A DNA stretch of 54,887 nt from DATKEG01 sp035544515 (GTDB lineage: Bacteria; Acidobacteriota; Vicinamibacteria; Fen-336). The DNA is taken from NCBI GenBank assembly GCA_035544515.1, contig DATKEG010000004.1, forward strand, positions 1-54,887, in the 5' to 3' direction. How positions within the stretch are numbered: the first letter of the stretch is position 1; each line of letters opens with the position of its first letter. Below the pieces are notes generated by a model. It saw only the letters and a program-made list of their open reading frames with translations, was not told the origin of the DNA and did not search any database. The position numbers and the translations under genes were made by a program. Of this stretch, positions 8,227 to 16,960 are shown one piece after another.

Positions 8227-10235
8227 GGGCGAGGCGGCTCCCGGCGGCTGCGGATCACCGTCTGCGTGCGCGCCCGCTCCTGGCCGTCCACCACCACCCG
8301 GTCGTCGCCGAGGTTGAAGGTGACGGCGCGTCCCTGCACGTGCTGCCGCGGATCGACGAGGGTCACGGGCTCGCCCACCAGGGCCATCGTGCCCGCCCGG
8401 GGGTCGTAGGTGGCGCGCAGGCCCTGCGCCCGCCGCTCTCCCTGCTCCACCTGCACCGGCTCGCCCGCCCGCATCGTGCGCACGTCCGCGCCGTCCGCGG
8501 TCAGCTCGATGGTCGCCCGCGGGCCGCGAATGGAGACCACACCCTGCTTGATGACCACCTCGCCCTTGTAGACCAGCTCGCGCCTGGCCTCGTCGTAGAC
8601 CATCTCCCTGGCCCGGCCGTCCACGGGCGCGGGCGGCGCCTCGGCGCCCTCCCGGCGCGGGTGCAGGAGGGAGACGACGCCGCCCGACGCTTCCAGGCGT
8701 CGCACGCCGTCCTTCTCGGTCAGGCGGATCTCGCCGCCCCGCACCTCGTCCTTGCCCGCACGCAGGAGCGCGTCCTGGCGGTAGACGCCGACCTTCGTCT
8801 GCCCGTCGTAGTCGAGGAAGCGGGCGGTCAAGAGCACCGGCTGGCCCGAGCCGGAGAAGAGCCCGCCTCCTCCCCCCTTGCGCAGGATGTGGCGCACGTC
8901 GTGACGGGCCGCGATGTCGCCGTCGCGCGAGCCCACGTCGATGGCCTGCGCGATGAGCGTGCTGCCCTCGCCGCTGTCGACCAGCTCGGGCGACTCCTTG
9001 AGCGAGACGACGTCGGTGGCGCCGTCGTAGTAGGCCTTCTGCGCGGTGGCCTGGCGCGTGCCCTCCTCGAACCGCACGTCCTTCGTGAACTCGACGTACT
9101 CCGCGGCGCCGGTGGCGGCGTCGAGGCGGGCGACGAAGCTCTGGGCCGCCACGCTGCGCGCGGCTCCCTTGGCCGGCGGCAGCGGCTCGCTGCGCATCCA
9201 GGAGTCCTTCTGGCCCCGCACTTCCTGCAGCCGTCCCAGCTCGTCGTAGGCGAAGGCGAGGAAACGTGCCCCCAGCCGATGCCGCTCCCGGGCGTCCCGG
9301 GGCCCGGGCATCAGGGTCAGGTCCGCGTCCGGGCCCGCCGTCGCCTCCTGCAGCAGGCGGTTGGACCGGAACCACAGGTCCAGCTTCCGGCACCGGAGGT
9401 GCCGCGGCCCGCCCGCACCCGCCACTCCCGCCGTCCCCGGCAGCGCGCCCCCCGTCCGGAGGTCCACGTCGTCGATGGCCCGCGCCCGGTAGATCACGTG
9501 GTCGTCGCTGAAATCGGTCTCGAAGCGCTGGGCCGTGAGCACGTCGGCCGACTGCTTGACCGTGACCCCGCCGGTGAAGCGCAGCGTCTTCTCCTCCCGT
9601 ACCAGGCTGGCGCGGGCCGCCCGGATCTCCGTGGCCGGGTTGTCCTCGTCCTGCACGTTCACCACCACGTCCGCCGGCAGCTCCAGGGACCCTTCCTCGG
9701 CCATGTACGTGAACCCGGTGGACGAGCCGCTGACGTCCTTGCGCTTGAACTGCACGGGCCGGTCGCTCTTGGCCACGCTCTTGTCGCCCCGGTAGATCAG
9801 CACGTCGGTGCGCAGCTCGAATCCCTCCTCCGTGGTCACCACCACGTTGCCCTTGAAGAGCGCCCGTTGCACCTTGGGGCTGTATGTGCACTCGTCGGCC
9901 ACGATGTTGCCATGGCCCGGCTTGCCTTGGGCCACGTAGGAGAAGGAGAAGTCCACGCCGCGCAGGCGCATCTCCTCCTGCTCCTTGCCCACCATCTCCC
10001 GGGCGGCCAGCGTCCAGAGCAGACGCTCGCCCTGGAACTTCTTGAAAACGAGCTTCTCGGTGCGGGTGTCGCCGTCGGCGGCGGCGGGCGCGGGAAGCGG
10101 CGCGGACGGCCGCGCCTCGGACGAGCGCCGGTACGTCCAGGCCACCGACACCACCACCGCGAGGACGAGGGTCAGGAGCAGGCGGCGGAGGAGCCGGGCG
10201 TTGGGCCCGCGGCGCGGAGGGGGCGGTGTCGTCAC
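8223..10235 (-). CDS. LptC-type LPS transport protein fused to LptA/OstA-like repeats
   Basis: The 670 residues are far longer than LptC (about 190) or LptA (about 180). An N-terminal cytoplasmic tail and one membrane segment (about residues 15-33, LLRRLLLTLVLAVVVSVAW) are followed by an LptC-like periplasmic region (LVFKKFQGERLLWTLAARE). Repeated beta-jellyroll strands of OstA/LptA type follow, for example ELVYKGEVVIKQGVVSIRG near the C terminus. This suggests one membrane-anchored protein replacing LptC plus one or more LptA domains, forming a covalent periplasmic bridge. The gene starts with GTG and overlaps lptB by 4 nt. Exact domain borders need profile searches; overall assignment to LPS transport is strong from motif and context. 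Confidence 0.8.
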   Translation of the reverse strand: MTTPPPPRRGPNARLLRRLLLTLVLAVVVSVAWTYRRSSEARPSAPLPAPAAADGDTRTEKLVFKKFQGERLLWTLAAREMVGKEQEEMRLRGVDFSFSYVAQGKPGHGNIVADECTYSPKVQRALFKGNVVVTTEEGFELRTDVLIYRGDKSVAKSDRPVQFKRKDVSGSSTGFTYMAEEGSLELPADVVVNVQDEDNPATEIRAARASLVREEKTLRFTGGVTVKQSADVLTAQRFETDFSDDHVIYRARAIDDVDLRTGGALPGTAGVAGAGGPRHLRCRKLDLWFRSNRLLQEATAGPDADLTLMPGPRDARERHRLGARFLAFAYDELGRLQEVRGQKDSWMRSEPLPPAKGAARSVAAQSFVARLDAATGAAEYVEFTKDVRFEEGTRQATAQKAYYDGATDVVSLKESPELVDSGEGSTLIAQAIDVGSRDGDIAARHDVRHILRKGGGGGLFSGSGQPVLLTARFLDYDGQTKVGVYRQDALLRAGKDEVRGGEIRLTEKDGVRRLEASGGVVSLLHPRREGAEAPPAPVDGRAREMVYDEARRELVYKGEVVIKQGVVSIRGPRATIELTADGADVRTMRAGEPVQVEQGERRAQGLRATYDPRAGTMALVGEPVTLVDPRQHVQGRAVTFNLGDDRVVVDGQERARTQTVIRSRREPPRP

Positions 10236-10270
10236 CGGCCTATTGTCGCACCGATGCCCGCCGCGGCCGC

Positions 10271-10555
10271 CTAGCAGGGGGGCCCGCCGGGCCCCTTCCG
10301 CTGCATCTTCCCCACCGCGTCGAGATACCGCGCCAGGAGCGCCTCGGCCTTTCCCAGGTCCTCGCCGCGCGCCGCCTTGTCCCGCGCCTGCCGCCCGCCC
10401 GCCAACGCCTCACGCGCCACGCGGGCCCGGGCTCCGGGATCCGCGCCGAGTATCCGCCGCGTCACCTCGACGTAGGCCTCGAGGTCCCCGGAGGTGAGCG
10501 CCGGGAACTCGCGCCGCAGGCGCTCGGGGTCCACCGGCAGCCGGCCCGCGCTCAC
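10271..10555 (-). CDS. Small conserved-looking protein of unknown function (94 aa)
   Basis: A 94-residue, helix-rich, charged protein (PERLRREFPALTSGDLEAY, then VREALAGGRQARDKAARGE) with no signal peptide or membrane segment. It starts with GTG inside the accA stop (GTGA overlap) and ends 35 bp before the LptC-type gene, so it is probably co-transcribed and translationally coupled to accA. I do not recognise the family. The overlap and matching GC and codon style argue that it is real rather than a chance ORF. Confidence 0.6.
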   Translation of the reverse strand: MSAGRLPVDPERLRREFPALTSGDLEAYVEVTRRILGADPGARARVAREALAGGRQARDKAARGEDLGKAEALLARYLDAVGKMQRKGPGGPPC

Positions 10556-11541
10556 GGGTCCGCGCCGGCCTCCGGGCCCCCGCCCACGTCCGTGAACTCC
10601 CGGCCCAGGCGGCCCATGTTCCGGAACTTCTGGTAGCGCAGGTCGGGGAGCGTCTCGCGATCGAGGGCGCACACCTCGCGGAGCTGCGCCTCCAGCACGC
10701 GGTCCACCGTGCGGAAGAGCGCCTCGGGATCGGCGTGCGCGCCGCCGGGAGGCTCCGGGATGATCTCGTCGATGATGCCGAGCGCCTTGAGGTCGGGCGC
10801 GGTGATGCGCATGGCCGTCGCCGCCTCCTCCGCGCGGCCGGGGTCGCGCCACAGGATGGAGGCGCAGCCCTCGGGGGTGATGACCGAGTACACGGAGTGC
10901 TCGAGCATGTTGACGCGATCGCCGACCGCGATGGCCAGCGCGCCCCCGCTGCCTCCCTCGCCGGTGACGTTGACGATGATCGGCGTGCGCAGCGGAGCCA
11001 TCTCGCGCAGGTTGAACGCGATGGCCTCCGCCTGGCCGCGCTCCTCGGCGTCCACTCCGGGATAGGCGCCCGGCGTGTCCACGAACGTGATCACCGGGCG
11101 GCGGAACTTCTCCGCGAGGAGCATCACGCGCAGCGCCTTGCGGTAGCCCTCCGGCTTGGCCATGCCGAAGTTCCGGTGGATCTTCTGCTTGGTGTCGCGC
11201 CCCTTCTGGTGGCCGATCACGGCCACGGGCTGCTCCTTGTAGAAGGCCAGCCCGCAGACCAGCGCGGGGTCGTCGGCGTAGCGCCGGTCGCCGTGGATCT
11301 CCGTGAACTCCGTGAAGAGCGCCTCCACGTAGTCGAGCGTGTAGGGCCGTCCGGGGTGGCGGCAGACCAGCGTCTTCTGCCAGGGGGTCAGGCCCGAGTA
11401 CACGCGCTGGCGCTCGTCGTGCAGCTCGACCTTCAGTCGCCGCAGCTCGGTCTCCTTCTGCGGATCGCCGGGGAAGCGCGCCAGTTCGTCGATGCGCTTC
11501 TGCAGCTCGAGGAGCGGTGCCTCGAACTCCAGCTCAGGCAT
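10552..11541 (-). CDS. accA: Acetyl-CoA carboxylase carboxyltransferase subunit alpha
   Basis: The 329 residues match the family (about 320). The protein forms the carboxyltransferase with AccD and moves the carboxyl group from biotin to acetyl-CoA for fatty acid synthesis. Recognisable segments are LELQKRIDEL, HPGRPYTLDYVEALFTEF, FVDTPGAYPGVDAEERGQ, GEGGSGGALAIAVGD and TPEGCASILWRD, the last two being the oxyanion-hole and acyl-CoA regions. It is the first gene of the minus-strand run ending in the PTS cluster and is coupled by GTGA to the next small gene. accD is not in the window. Confidence 0.96.
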   Translation of the reverse strand: MPELEFEAPLLELQKRIDELARFPGDPQKETELRRLKVELHDERQRVYSGLTPWQKTLVCRHPGRPYTLDYVEALFTEFTEIHGDRRYADDPALVCGLAFYKEQPVAVIGHQKGRDTKQKIHRNFGMAKPEGYRKALRVMLLAEKFRRPVITFVDTPGAYPGVDAEERGQAEAIAFNLREMAPLRTPIIVNVTGEGGSGGALAIAVGDRVNMLEHSVYSVITPEGCASILWRDPGRAEEAATAMRITAPDLKALGIIDEIIPEPPGGAHADPEALFRTVDRVLEAQLREVCALDRETLPDLRYQKFRNMGRLGREFTDVGGGPEAGADP

Positions 11542-11570
11542 GCCTGACGTTCCGGACGACGGGTTTTTCG

Positions 11571-11654
11571 ACGCAGAGAGCGCAGAGGAGCGCAGAGGAC
11601 CGGAGGATGGCTCCGATCAATTCATGTCTCTGCGTTCTCTGCGGATCTCTGCGT
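11571..11654. repeat. Imperfect inverted repeat built of CGCAGAG units
   Basis: In the accA-dnaE gap, the unit CGCAGAG occurs three times on the plus strand (11571-11598). Its complement CTCTGCG, or close variants, occurs three times at 11628-11654. The two arms can fold into a large imperfect hairpin. Similar CGCAGAG/CTCTGCG intergenic repeats are familiar from many unrelated bacterial genomes. The region is AT-richer than its flanks. Function is unknown; it could be a mobile palindrome or part of the dnaE end or accA promoter region. Confidence 0.7.
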
Positions 11655-11683
11655 TTCATCCGTTTGGGCCCGTTCAGTCGCCG

Positions 11684-14600
11684 CTACTCCCGAACGGCGG
11701 CGGGGGCGCCGTTGGTGCGGGCCAGGACCAGGGCGCCGGGACCGAGCAACCCTTCCACCTCCGCGCGCAGCGCCGCGTCGGGTCTCACCTTGTAATACGC
11801 GTTGGGGGCCACCGCCACCGCGTACGCCCCCGCACGGAACATCTCCAGGGTCACCGGGCACTCCCCCCGGTGCGCGCCGAGTATATCCCGCAGCCTCTCG
11901 CCCTTCGCGCGGTCCCACTGCTCCACGGGCACGCGGATCGTCACGTAGCGAGCCTCGGCCAGCTTCGCCTGCTCGAGCGGCAGCACCTCCGTCACCAGGA
12001 GCCGGCACTTGGTCTCCTCGACCACCTCGCTCCGGCCCTTGACCAGCACGACCTGGTCCTCGGCCAGCCTCCCCGCGACCTTCTTGTAGGTCTCCGGGAA
12101 GACCAGGCACTCGGCGCCGCCTTCGAGGTCTTCCAGGACGAACGAGGCCATCCGGTCGCCCTTCTTCGTCTTGATCAGGCGGAGGGCGGCGATGATGCCC
12201 CCGACCGTCACCTCCCGCTCGGCCAGCTCGGCCAGCCGGCCCGTGGTCGCCGTCGCCCACTGCGTCAACTCCTGCTGATACCGCTCGAGGGGGTGGCCGG
12301 TGATGAAGAAGCCCAGCGACTCCTTCTCGAAGGCCAGCCGTTCGCCTTCACCCCAGGGCGCGGTCTCGGGGAGGCGCGCGGTGGCGCCGCGCCGCTCGGG
12401 CTCGTCCCCGCCGAGCAGCCCGAGCAGGCTCGATTGGCCCTGCTCGCGGTCGCGCTGCTGCTTCTGTCCCAGGTCCATGGCCTGGTCGATGAAGGCGTAG
12501 AGCGCGGCACGGCGCGGGTCGAGCGAGTCGAAGGAGCCGCTCTTGACCAGGCTCTCGACCACGCGCCGGTTGACGGCCCTGAGGTCCACGCGCTCGCAGA
12601 AGTCGAACAGGGAGAGGAACGCCCCGCCCCCCTTGCGCGCGCGCAGGATGGCCCCAACCGCTCCCTCGCCCACGTTCTTGAGCGCGGCCAGCCCGAAGCG
12701 GATGGCGGCGTCTTGAGCCGGGGGGTGCTGCGTCGCACCCCCCGGCTCAAGACGCCGGCTCGTCAGCACCGTGAAGTAGAGGTCGGATTCGTTCACGTCC
12801 GGCGGGAGGACACGGAGACCCATCTCGCGGCACTCGCCGATGTAGTGGACCATCTTTTCGGTGTTGGCCCGTTCCGAGGTGAGCAGCGCCGCCATGAAGA
12901 AGACGGGATGGTTGGCCTTCAGGTAGGCCGTCTGGTAGGCCAGCAGGGCGTAGGCCGCGGAGTGGGACTTGTTGAAGCCGTAGCCGGCGAACTGCTCCAT
13001 GTGGTCCCAGATGCGCTGCGCCTTCTTCTCCGGGACGCTCCGGTCCCGGCAGCCCTTCAAGAAGGCCTCGCGCTGGGTCTCCATCACGTCGGCCTTCTTC
13101 TTCCCCATGGCCTTGCGCAGGATGTCGGCCTCCCCCATGGTGAAGCCGGCCAGCGCCGAGGCGATGCGCATCACCTGCTCCTGGTAGACCATGACCCCGT
13201 AGGTCTCGGCCAGGATCGGCTCCAGGGAGGCGTGCTCGTAGGTGACCTTCGTCTGCCCGTGCCGGCGCTTGATGAAGTCATCGATCATCTGCATCGGCCC
13301 GGGCCGATACAGGGCGTTGAGCGCGGTGAGGTGGTCGAGGCGGTCGGGCTTGAAGCGCTTCAGGATGTCGCGCATGCCGTCCGACTCGAACTGGAAGAGG
13401 CCGCTGGTGTGGCCGCGCGTGAACAACTCGTAGGTCTTGAGGTCGTCGAGCGGAAGGCGGTCGGGATCGAGGGTCAACCCGGCCTGCGCCGCGATCATCT
13501 TCACGCAGTTGTCGATGAGCGTGAGCGTGCGCAGGCCCAGGAAGTCCATCTTCAGCAGGCCGATGCGCTCCACGCCCTTCATGTCGAACTGCGTGGTGAT
13601 TTCCGCCGTGTTCCCCTTGAAGAGGGGCACGAACTCGATGAGCGGCCGGGGCGCGATCACCACGCCCGCGGCATGGGTGGAGGCGTGCCGGGTGGTTCCC
13701 TCCAGCCGCCGCGAGATGTCGATCAGCTCCTTGACCTTCTCGTCCTTCTGGTAGGCCTCCTTCAGCGGCGGCGACTCCTCCAGCGCCTTGTCCAGCGTCA
13801 TCTTGAGGTCGAAGGGGATCATCTTCGCGACCTTGTCCACGTCGGCGTACGGCATGTCCATCGCGCGCCCCACGTCGCGCACGACGGCCTTCGCCTTCAT
13901 GGTCCCGAAGGTGATGATCTGGGCGACGTTCTCCCGCCCGTACTTGCGCGTCACGTAGTCGATGATCTCGCCGCGGCGGCTCTCGCAGAAGTCGATGTCG
14001 ATGTCGGGGGGGCTGATCCGCTCCTCGTTGAGGAACCGCTCGAAGATCAGGTCGTACGCCATGGGGTCGATGTCGGTGATGCGGAGGCTGTAGGCGACCA
14101 GCGACCCGGCGGCGGAGCCGCGCCCCGGCCCCACCGGCACGTGCGTCTCGCGCGCATGGCGGATGAAGTCCCAGACGATGAGGAAATACCCGGCGAAGCC
14201 CACGCGCCGGATGACGCCGATCTCCTTCTCGAGCCGCGCCTGGTAATCCGCCAGCGGGTAGCGCAAGCGGCCGGTGGCGGCCAGCGGCTCGAGCGCACGG
14301 CGGCGCTCGGCGAAGCCGTCGCGCACCACCTTCTCGAAGTACGACTCGAGCGTGAAGCCGGCCGGCACGGCGAAGTCGGGCAGGGAGCTGCCGCTCTCGA
14401 GCGTGAACGCGCACATCTCCGCGATCCGGACCGTGTTGGCCAGGGCCTCCGGGTGGTCGGGGAAGACGCGCGCCATCTCCTCGGGGGACTTCAGGTAGAA
14501 CTCGGGGGTGTCGAAGCGCAGGCGCTCGGCGTCGTGCACCTTCTTCCCCGAGCCGATGCAGAGCAGCACGTCGTGCGCCTGATGGTCGTCGCGCCGCAGG

Positions 14601-15238
14601 TAATGGGCGTCGTTGGTGGCGGCCAGCGGCAGGCCGCTCTTCTCGTGCAGGCGCAGGAGCGCCTGGTTGACGCGCCGCTGCTCCTCGATGCCGTGATCCA
14701 TCAGCTCGAGGTAGAAGCGGTCCCCGCCCAGGATCTCCGCGTACTGGTTCGCGGCCTGCAGGGCGGCGTCGTCCATGCCGTTCTTGAGGTGGCCGGCGAT
14801 CTCGCCGGCCAGGCATCCCGAGAGGGCCACCAGGCCCCGGCTGTGCGCGGCCAGCGCGTCCTTGTCGATCCGCGGCCGGTGGTAGAAGCCCTCGGTGTAC
14901 CCCAGCGACACGAGCTTCACGAGGTTGTGGTAGCCCACCTGGTCGGTGGCCAGCAGCGTGAGGTGGTGATAGGCCTCCTGGATCCCCCCGCCCGACTTCT
15001 CGTGCCGGCTGCCCGGGGCCACGTAGATCTCGCAGCCCAGGATCGGCTTGAGGCTCCGGGCCTGGCAGGCGTCGTGGAAGGCGACCGCCCCGAACATGTT
15101 GCCGTGGTCGGTGAGGGCCACGGCCTTCATGCCGAGCCTGGCCGCCTGCTCGACCAGCTCGTCGATGTGGCACGCTCCGTCGAGCAGCGAGTACTCGGAA
15201 TGGAGGTGCAGGTGCACGAAGTCCGGCGGGCTTGCCAT
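11684..15238 (-). CDS. dnaE: DNA polymerase III subunit alpha
   Basis: The 1184 residues match a DnaE1-type replicative polymerase. The N-terminal PHP domain starts HLHLHSEYSLLDGACHIDEL with LTDHGNMFGA. The palm shows GRGSAAGSLVAYSL and the catalytic PDIDIDFCESRR, followed by FNKSHSAAYALLAYQTAY. A C-terminal OB fold begins near VTVGGIIAALRLIKTKKG. An inserted peptide of about 17 residues (SRRLEPGGATQHPPAQD) separates YFTVL from AIRFGLAALKNVG; it is encoded by a perfect inverted repeat, described separately. The gene ends with TAG and lies 32 bp after guaA on the same strand. Confidence 0.97.
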   Translation of the reverse strand: MASPPDFVHLHLHSEYSLLDGACHIDELVEQAARLGMKAVALTDHGNMFGAVAFHDACQARSLKPILGCEIYVAPGSRHEKSGGGIQEAYHHLTLLATDQVGYHNLVKLVSLGYTEGFYHRPRIDKDALAAHSRGLVALSGCLAGEIAGHLKNGMDDAALQAANQYAEILGGDRFYLELMDHGIEEQRRVNQALLRLHEKSGLPLAATNDAHYLRRDDHQAHDVLLCIGSGKKVHDAERLRFDTPEFYLKSPEEMARVFPDHPEALANTVRIAEMCAFTLESGSSLPDFAVPAGFTLESYFEKVVRDGFAERRRALEPLAATGRLRYPLADYQARLEKEIGVIRRVGFAGYFLIVWDFIRHARETHVPVGPGRGSAAGSLVAYSLRITDIDPMAYDLIFERFLNEERISPPDIDIDFCESRRGEIIDYVTRKYGRENVAQIITFGTMKAKAVVRDVGRAMDMPYADVDKVAKMIPFDLKMTLDKALEESPPLKEAYQKDEKVKELIDISRRLEGTTRHASTHAAGVVIAPRPLIEFVPLFKGNTAEITTQFDMKGVERIGLLKMDFLGLRTLTLIDNCVKMIAAQAGLTLDPDRLPLDDLKTYELFTRGHTSGLFQFESDGMRDILKRFKPDRLDHLTALNALYRPGPMQMIDDFIKRRHGQTKVTYEHASLEPILAETYGVMVYQEQVMRIASALAGFTMGEADILRKAMGKKKADVMETQREAFLKGCRDRSVPEKKAQRIWDHMEQFAGYGFNKSHSAAYALLAYQTAYLKANHPVFFMAALLTSERANTEKMVHYIGECREMGLRVLPPDVNESDLYFTVLTSRRLEPGGATQHPPAQDAAIRFGLAALKNVGEGAVGAILRARKGGGAFLSLFDFCERVDLRAVNRRVVESLVKSGSFDSLDPRRAALYAFIDQAMDLGQKQQRDREQGQSSLLGLLGGDEPERRGATARLPETAPWGEGERLAFEKESLGFFITGHPLERYQQELTQWATATTGRLAELAEREVTVGGIIAALRLIKTKKGDRMASFVLEDLEGGAECLVFPETYKKVAGRLAEDQVVLVKGRSEVVEETKCRLLVTEVLPLEQAKLAEARYVTIRVPVEQWDRAKGERLRDILGAHRGECPVTLEMFRAGAYAVAVAPNAYYKVRPDAALRAEVEGLLGPGALVLARTNGAPAAVRE
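12706..12757. repeat. Perfect 23-bp inverted repeat with 6-nt loop inside dnaE
   Basis: Arm 12706-12728 is exactly complementary to 12735-12757, separated by 6 nt (12729-12734). The core of each arm is GAGCCGGGGGGTGC or its complement. The whole element is read in frame by dnaE and encodes about 17 residues between two conserved segments of the polymerase. A perfect 52-nt hairpin in coding sequence is highly unlikely by chance and looks like an inserted palindromic element kept open in frame. No second full copy was found in the window. Confidence 0.95.
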
Positions 15239-15270
15239 CGCCTACCTTTTCACCGCAGAGGCGCGGGCCG

Positions 15271-16818
15271 TCATTCCCATTCGATCGTGGAGGGGGGCTT
15301 CGAGGAGATGTCGTACACCACCCGGTTGATGCCGCGGACCTCGTTCACGATGCGGCTGGAGACGCGCGCGAGCAGATCGTGCGGCAGCCGGGCCCAGTCC
15401 GCGGTCATGCCGTCGGCGGACTCCACCGCGCGGATGGCCAGCACGTTCTGGTAGGTCCGGTCGTCGCCCATCACGCCGACCGAGCGCACGGGCAGCAGCA
15501 CGCCGAACGACTGCCAGAGCGCGCGGTACAGACCCGCGGCCTTGATCTCCTTCACCAGGATGTCGTCGGCCTCGCGCAACAGCTCGAGGCGCGCGGGGGT
15601 GAGCGGCCCGAGCACGCGCACGGCCAGGCCGGGCCCGGGAAAGGGCTGGCGGTAGACGAACTCCTCGTCGAGCCCGAGCCGCAAGCCCACCGCCCGCACC
15701 TCGTCCTTGAACAGCTCGCGGAGCGGCTCGACCAGCGCGAAGCCCATCTTGCGGGGCAGGCCGCCCACGTTGTGGTGGCTCTTGATCACGACGGAGGGAC
15801 CGCGCACCGAGGTGGACTCGATGACGTCCGGGTAGAGCGTCCCCTGGGCCAGGAAACGCGCGCGCTCCCGGCGCGCCGCCCGGCGCGCCGCCGCCTCGAA
15901 GACGGTGATGAACTCGCGGCCGATGATCTTCCGCTTGCGCTCGGGGTCGCTCACCCCGCGCAGCTTCGACAGGAAGCGCCGCGAGGCGTTCACGGAGACG
16001 ACCTTCAGCTCGAGCCGGTCCGCGAACCGCTTGCGCACCTGCGCTCCCTCGTCCTTGCGGAGCAGGCCGTTGTCGACGAAGACGCAGGTCAGCCGGTCGC
16101 CGATGGCCTCCTTGACCAGGAGCGCGGCCACCGCCGAATCCACCCCGCCGGAGAGCGCGCAGAGGACGCGGCCCTCCGGGCCCACGGTCCGGCGGATGCG
16201 CGCCACCGCGTCCTCCACGAACGACGCCGCGTTCCAGTCGCGCCGGCAGCCGCACGCGTCGAGGAAGTTGGCCAGCACCACGCTGCCCTGCTCCGTGTGC
16301 TTGACCTCGGGATGGAACAGGATGCCGAAGAGGCGCCGCTTCGCCTGTTCCATGGCCGCGACCGGGTTGGTGTCGCTCGAGCCGATGACGGTGAAGCCGT
16401 CCGGCGCCCGCACGATGGAGTCGCCGTGGCTCATCCAGACCTTGACCCGGGCCGGGAGCCCCTGCAGCAGCCGTGAGCCGTTCCTGGGCTCGAACACCGC
16501 GTGGCCGTATTCGCTGCCTCCGGCGCGCCGGACGTCCCCGCCCAGCACGTGGCTCATGAGCTGCATGCCGTAGCAGATGCCCAGCACCGGCACCCCGAGG
16601 TCGAAGATGCGCGGGTCGCACCGGGGGGCGCCCTTGGCGTAGACGCTGGTCGGGCCACCGGAAAGGACGACGCCCTTGGCGCCGCGCGCCCGCAGCGCCG
16701 CCGCCGTGGTACGCGGGGGGAGGATCTCGGAATAGACCTGCAGCTCGCGCAGCCGCCGTGCGATCAGCTGGGTGTACTGCGACCCGAAGTCCAGAATCGC
16801 AACGGTATCCCGCTCCAT
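15271..16818 (-). CDS. guaA: GMP synthase (glutamine-hydrolysing)
   Basis: The 515 residues match the family. The class I glutamine amidotransferase domain shows VLSGGPTSVY and GICYGMQL, with the nucleophile Cys at residue 82 and the partner His in LFHPEVKH. The ATP pyrophosphatase domain has the PP-loop ALSGGVDSAVAALL. The dimerisation domain ends RVVYDISSKPPSTIEWE. The enzyme converts XMP to GMP in the cytoplasm. The ATG lies 11 nt after a perfect TATAAT hexamer, so the mRNA leader must be only a few bases long. dnaE follows 32 bp downstream and may be co-transcribed. Confidence 0.97.
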   Translation of the reverse strand: MERDTVAILDFGSQYTQLIARRLRELQVYSEILPPRTTAAALRARGAKGVVLSGGPTSVYAKGAPRCDPRIFDLGVPVLGICYGMQLMSHVLGGDVRRAGGSEYGHAVFEPRNGSRLLQGLPARVKVWMSHGDSIVRAPDGFTVIGSSDTNPVAAMEQAKRRLFGILFHPEVKHTEQGSVVLANFLDACGCRRDWNAASFVEDAVARIRRTVGPEGRVLCALSGGVDSAVAALLVKEAIGDRLTCVFVDNGLLRKDEGAQVRKRFADRLELKVVSVNASRRFLSKLRGVSDPERKRKIIGREFITVFEAAARRAARRERARFLAQGTLYPDVIESTSVRGPSVVIKSHHNVGGLPRKMGFALVEPLRELFKDEVRAVGLRLGLDEEFVYRQPFPGPGLAVRVLGPLTPARLELLREADDILVKEIKAAGLYRALWQSFGVLLPVRSVGVMGDDRTYQNVLAIRAVESADGMTADWARLPHDLLARVSSRIVNEVRGINRVVYDISSKPPSTIEWE

Positions 16819-16829
16819 GTGTGCGGACG

Positions 16830-16835
16830 ATTATA
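16830..16835 (-). promoter_or_regulatory. Putative -10 box of guaA promoter, almost leaderless
   Basis: A perfect TATAAT on the minus strand, 11 nt upstream of the guaA ATG. No good -35 is seen at 16-18 bp spacing. If used, transcription starts about 5 nt before the ATG, and no Shine-Dalgarno sequence would be transcribed. Confidence 0.5.
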
Positions 16836-16890
16836 GCCGCGGGGTTGACAGGGCGGGACTGGGGCCGCATCCCCGATAACGCCAAACGGC

Positions 16891-16915
16891 GCGCCGGCCC
16901 GCTCGGGGCCGGCGC
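16891..16915. repeat. Hairpin in the divergent guaA / PQQ-lipoprotein spacer
   Basis: GCGCCGGCCC and its complement GGGCCGGCGC are separated by GCTCG. A second, shorter hairpin (CCGGCGG-CT-CCGCCGG) lies at 16940-16955. Neither is followed by a T run. They sit between divergent genes and could be an operator or simply GC-rich structure. Confidence 0.45.
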
Positions 16916-16960
16916 CACGATCTGGGTGCCTCCTACTGGCCGGCGGCTCCGCCGGTCCGG

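Noticed and set aside
11492..15454. A 1320-codon open frame opposite dnaE on the plus strand
   Set aside because: It mirrors dnaE codon by codon, is rich in His, Arg, Leu and Gly without domains, and is a typical antisense shadow in GC-rich DNA.
16845..16870. TTGACA at 16845 as the promoter of the PQQ-propeller lipoprotein
   Set aside because: No acceptable -10 lies at 16-18 bp spacing, and the distance to the gene is over 100 bp.
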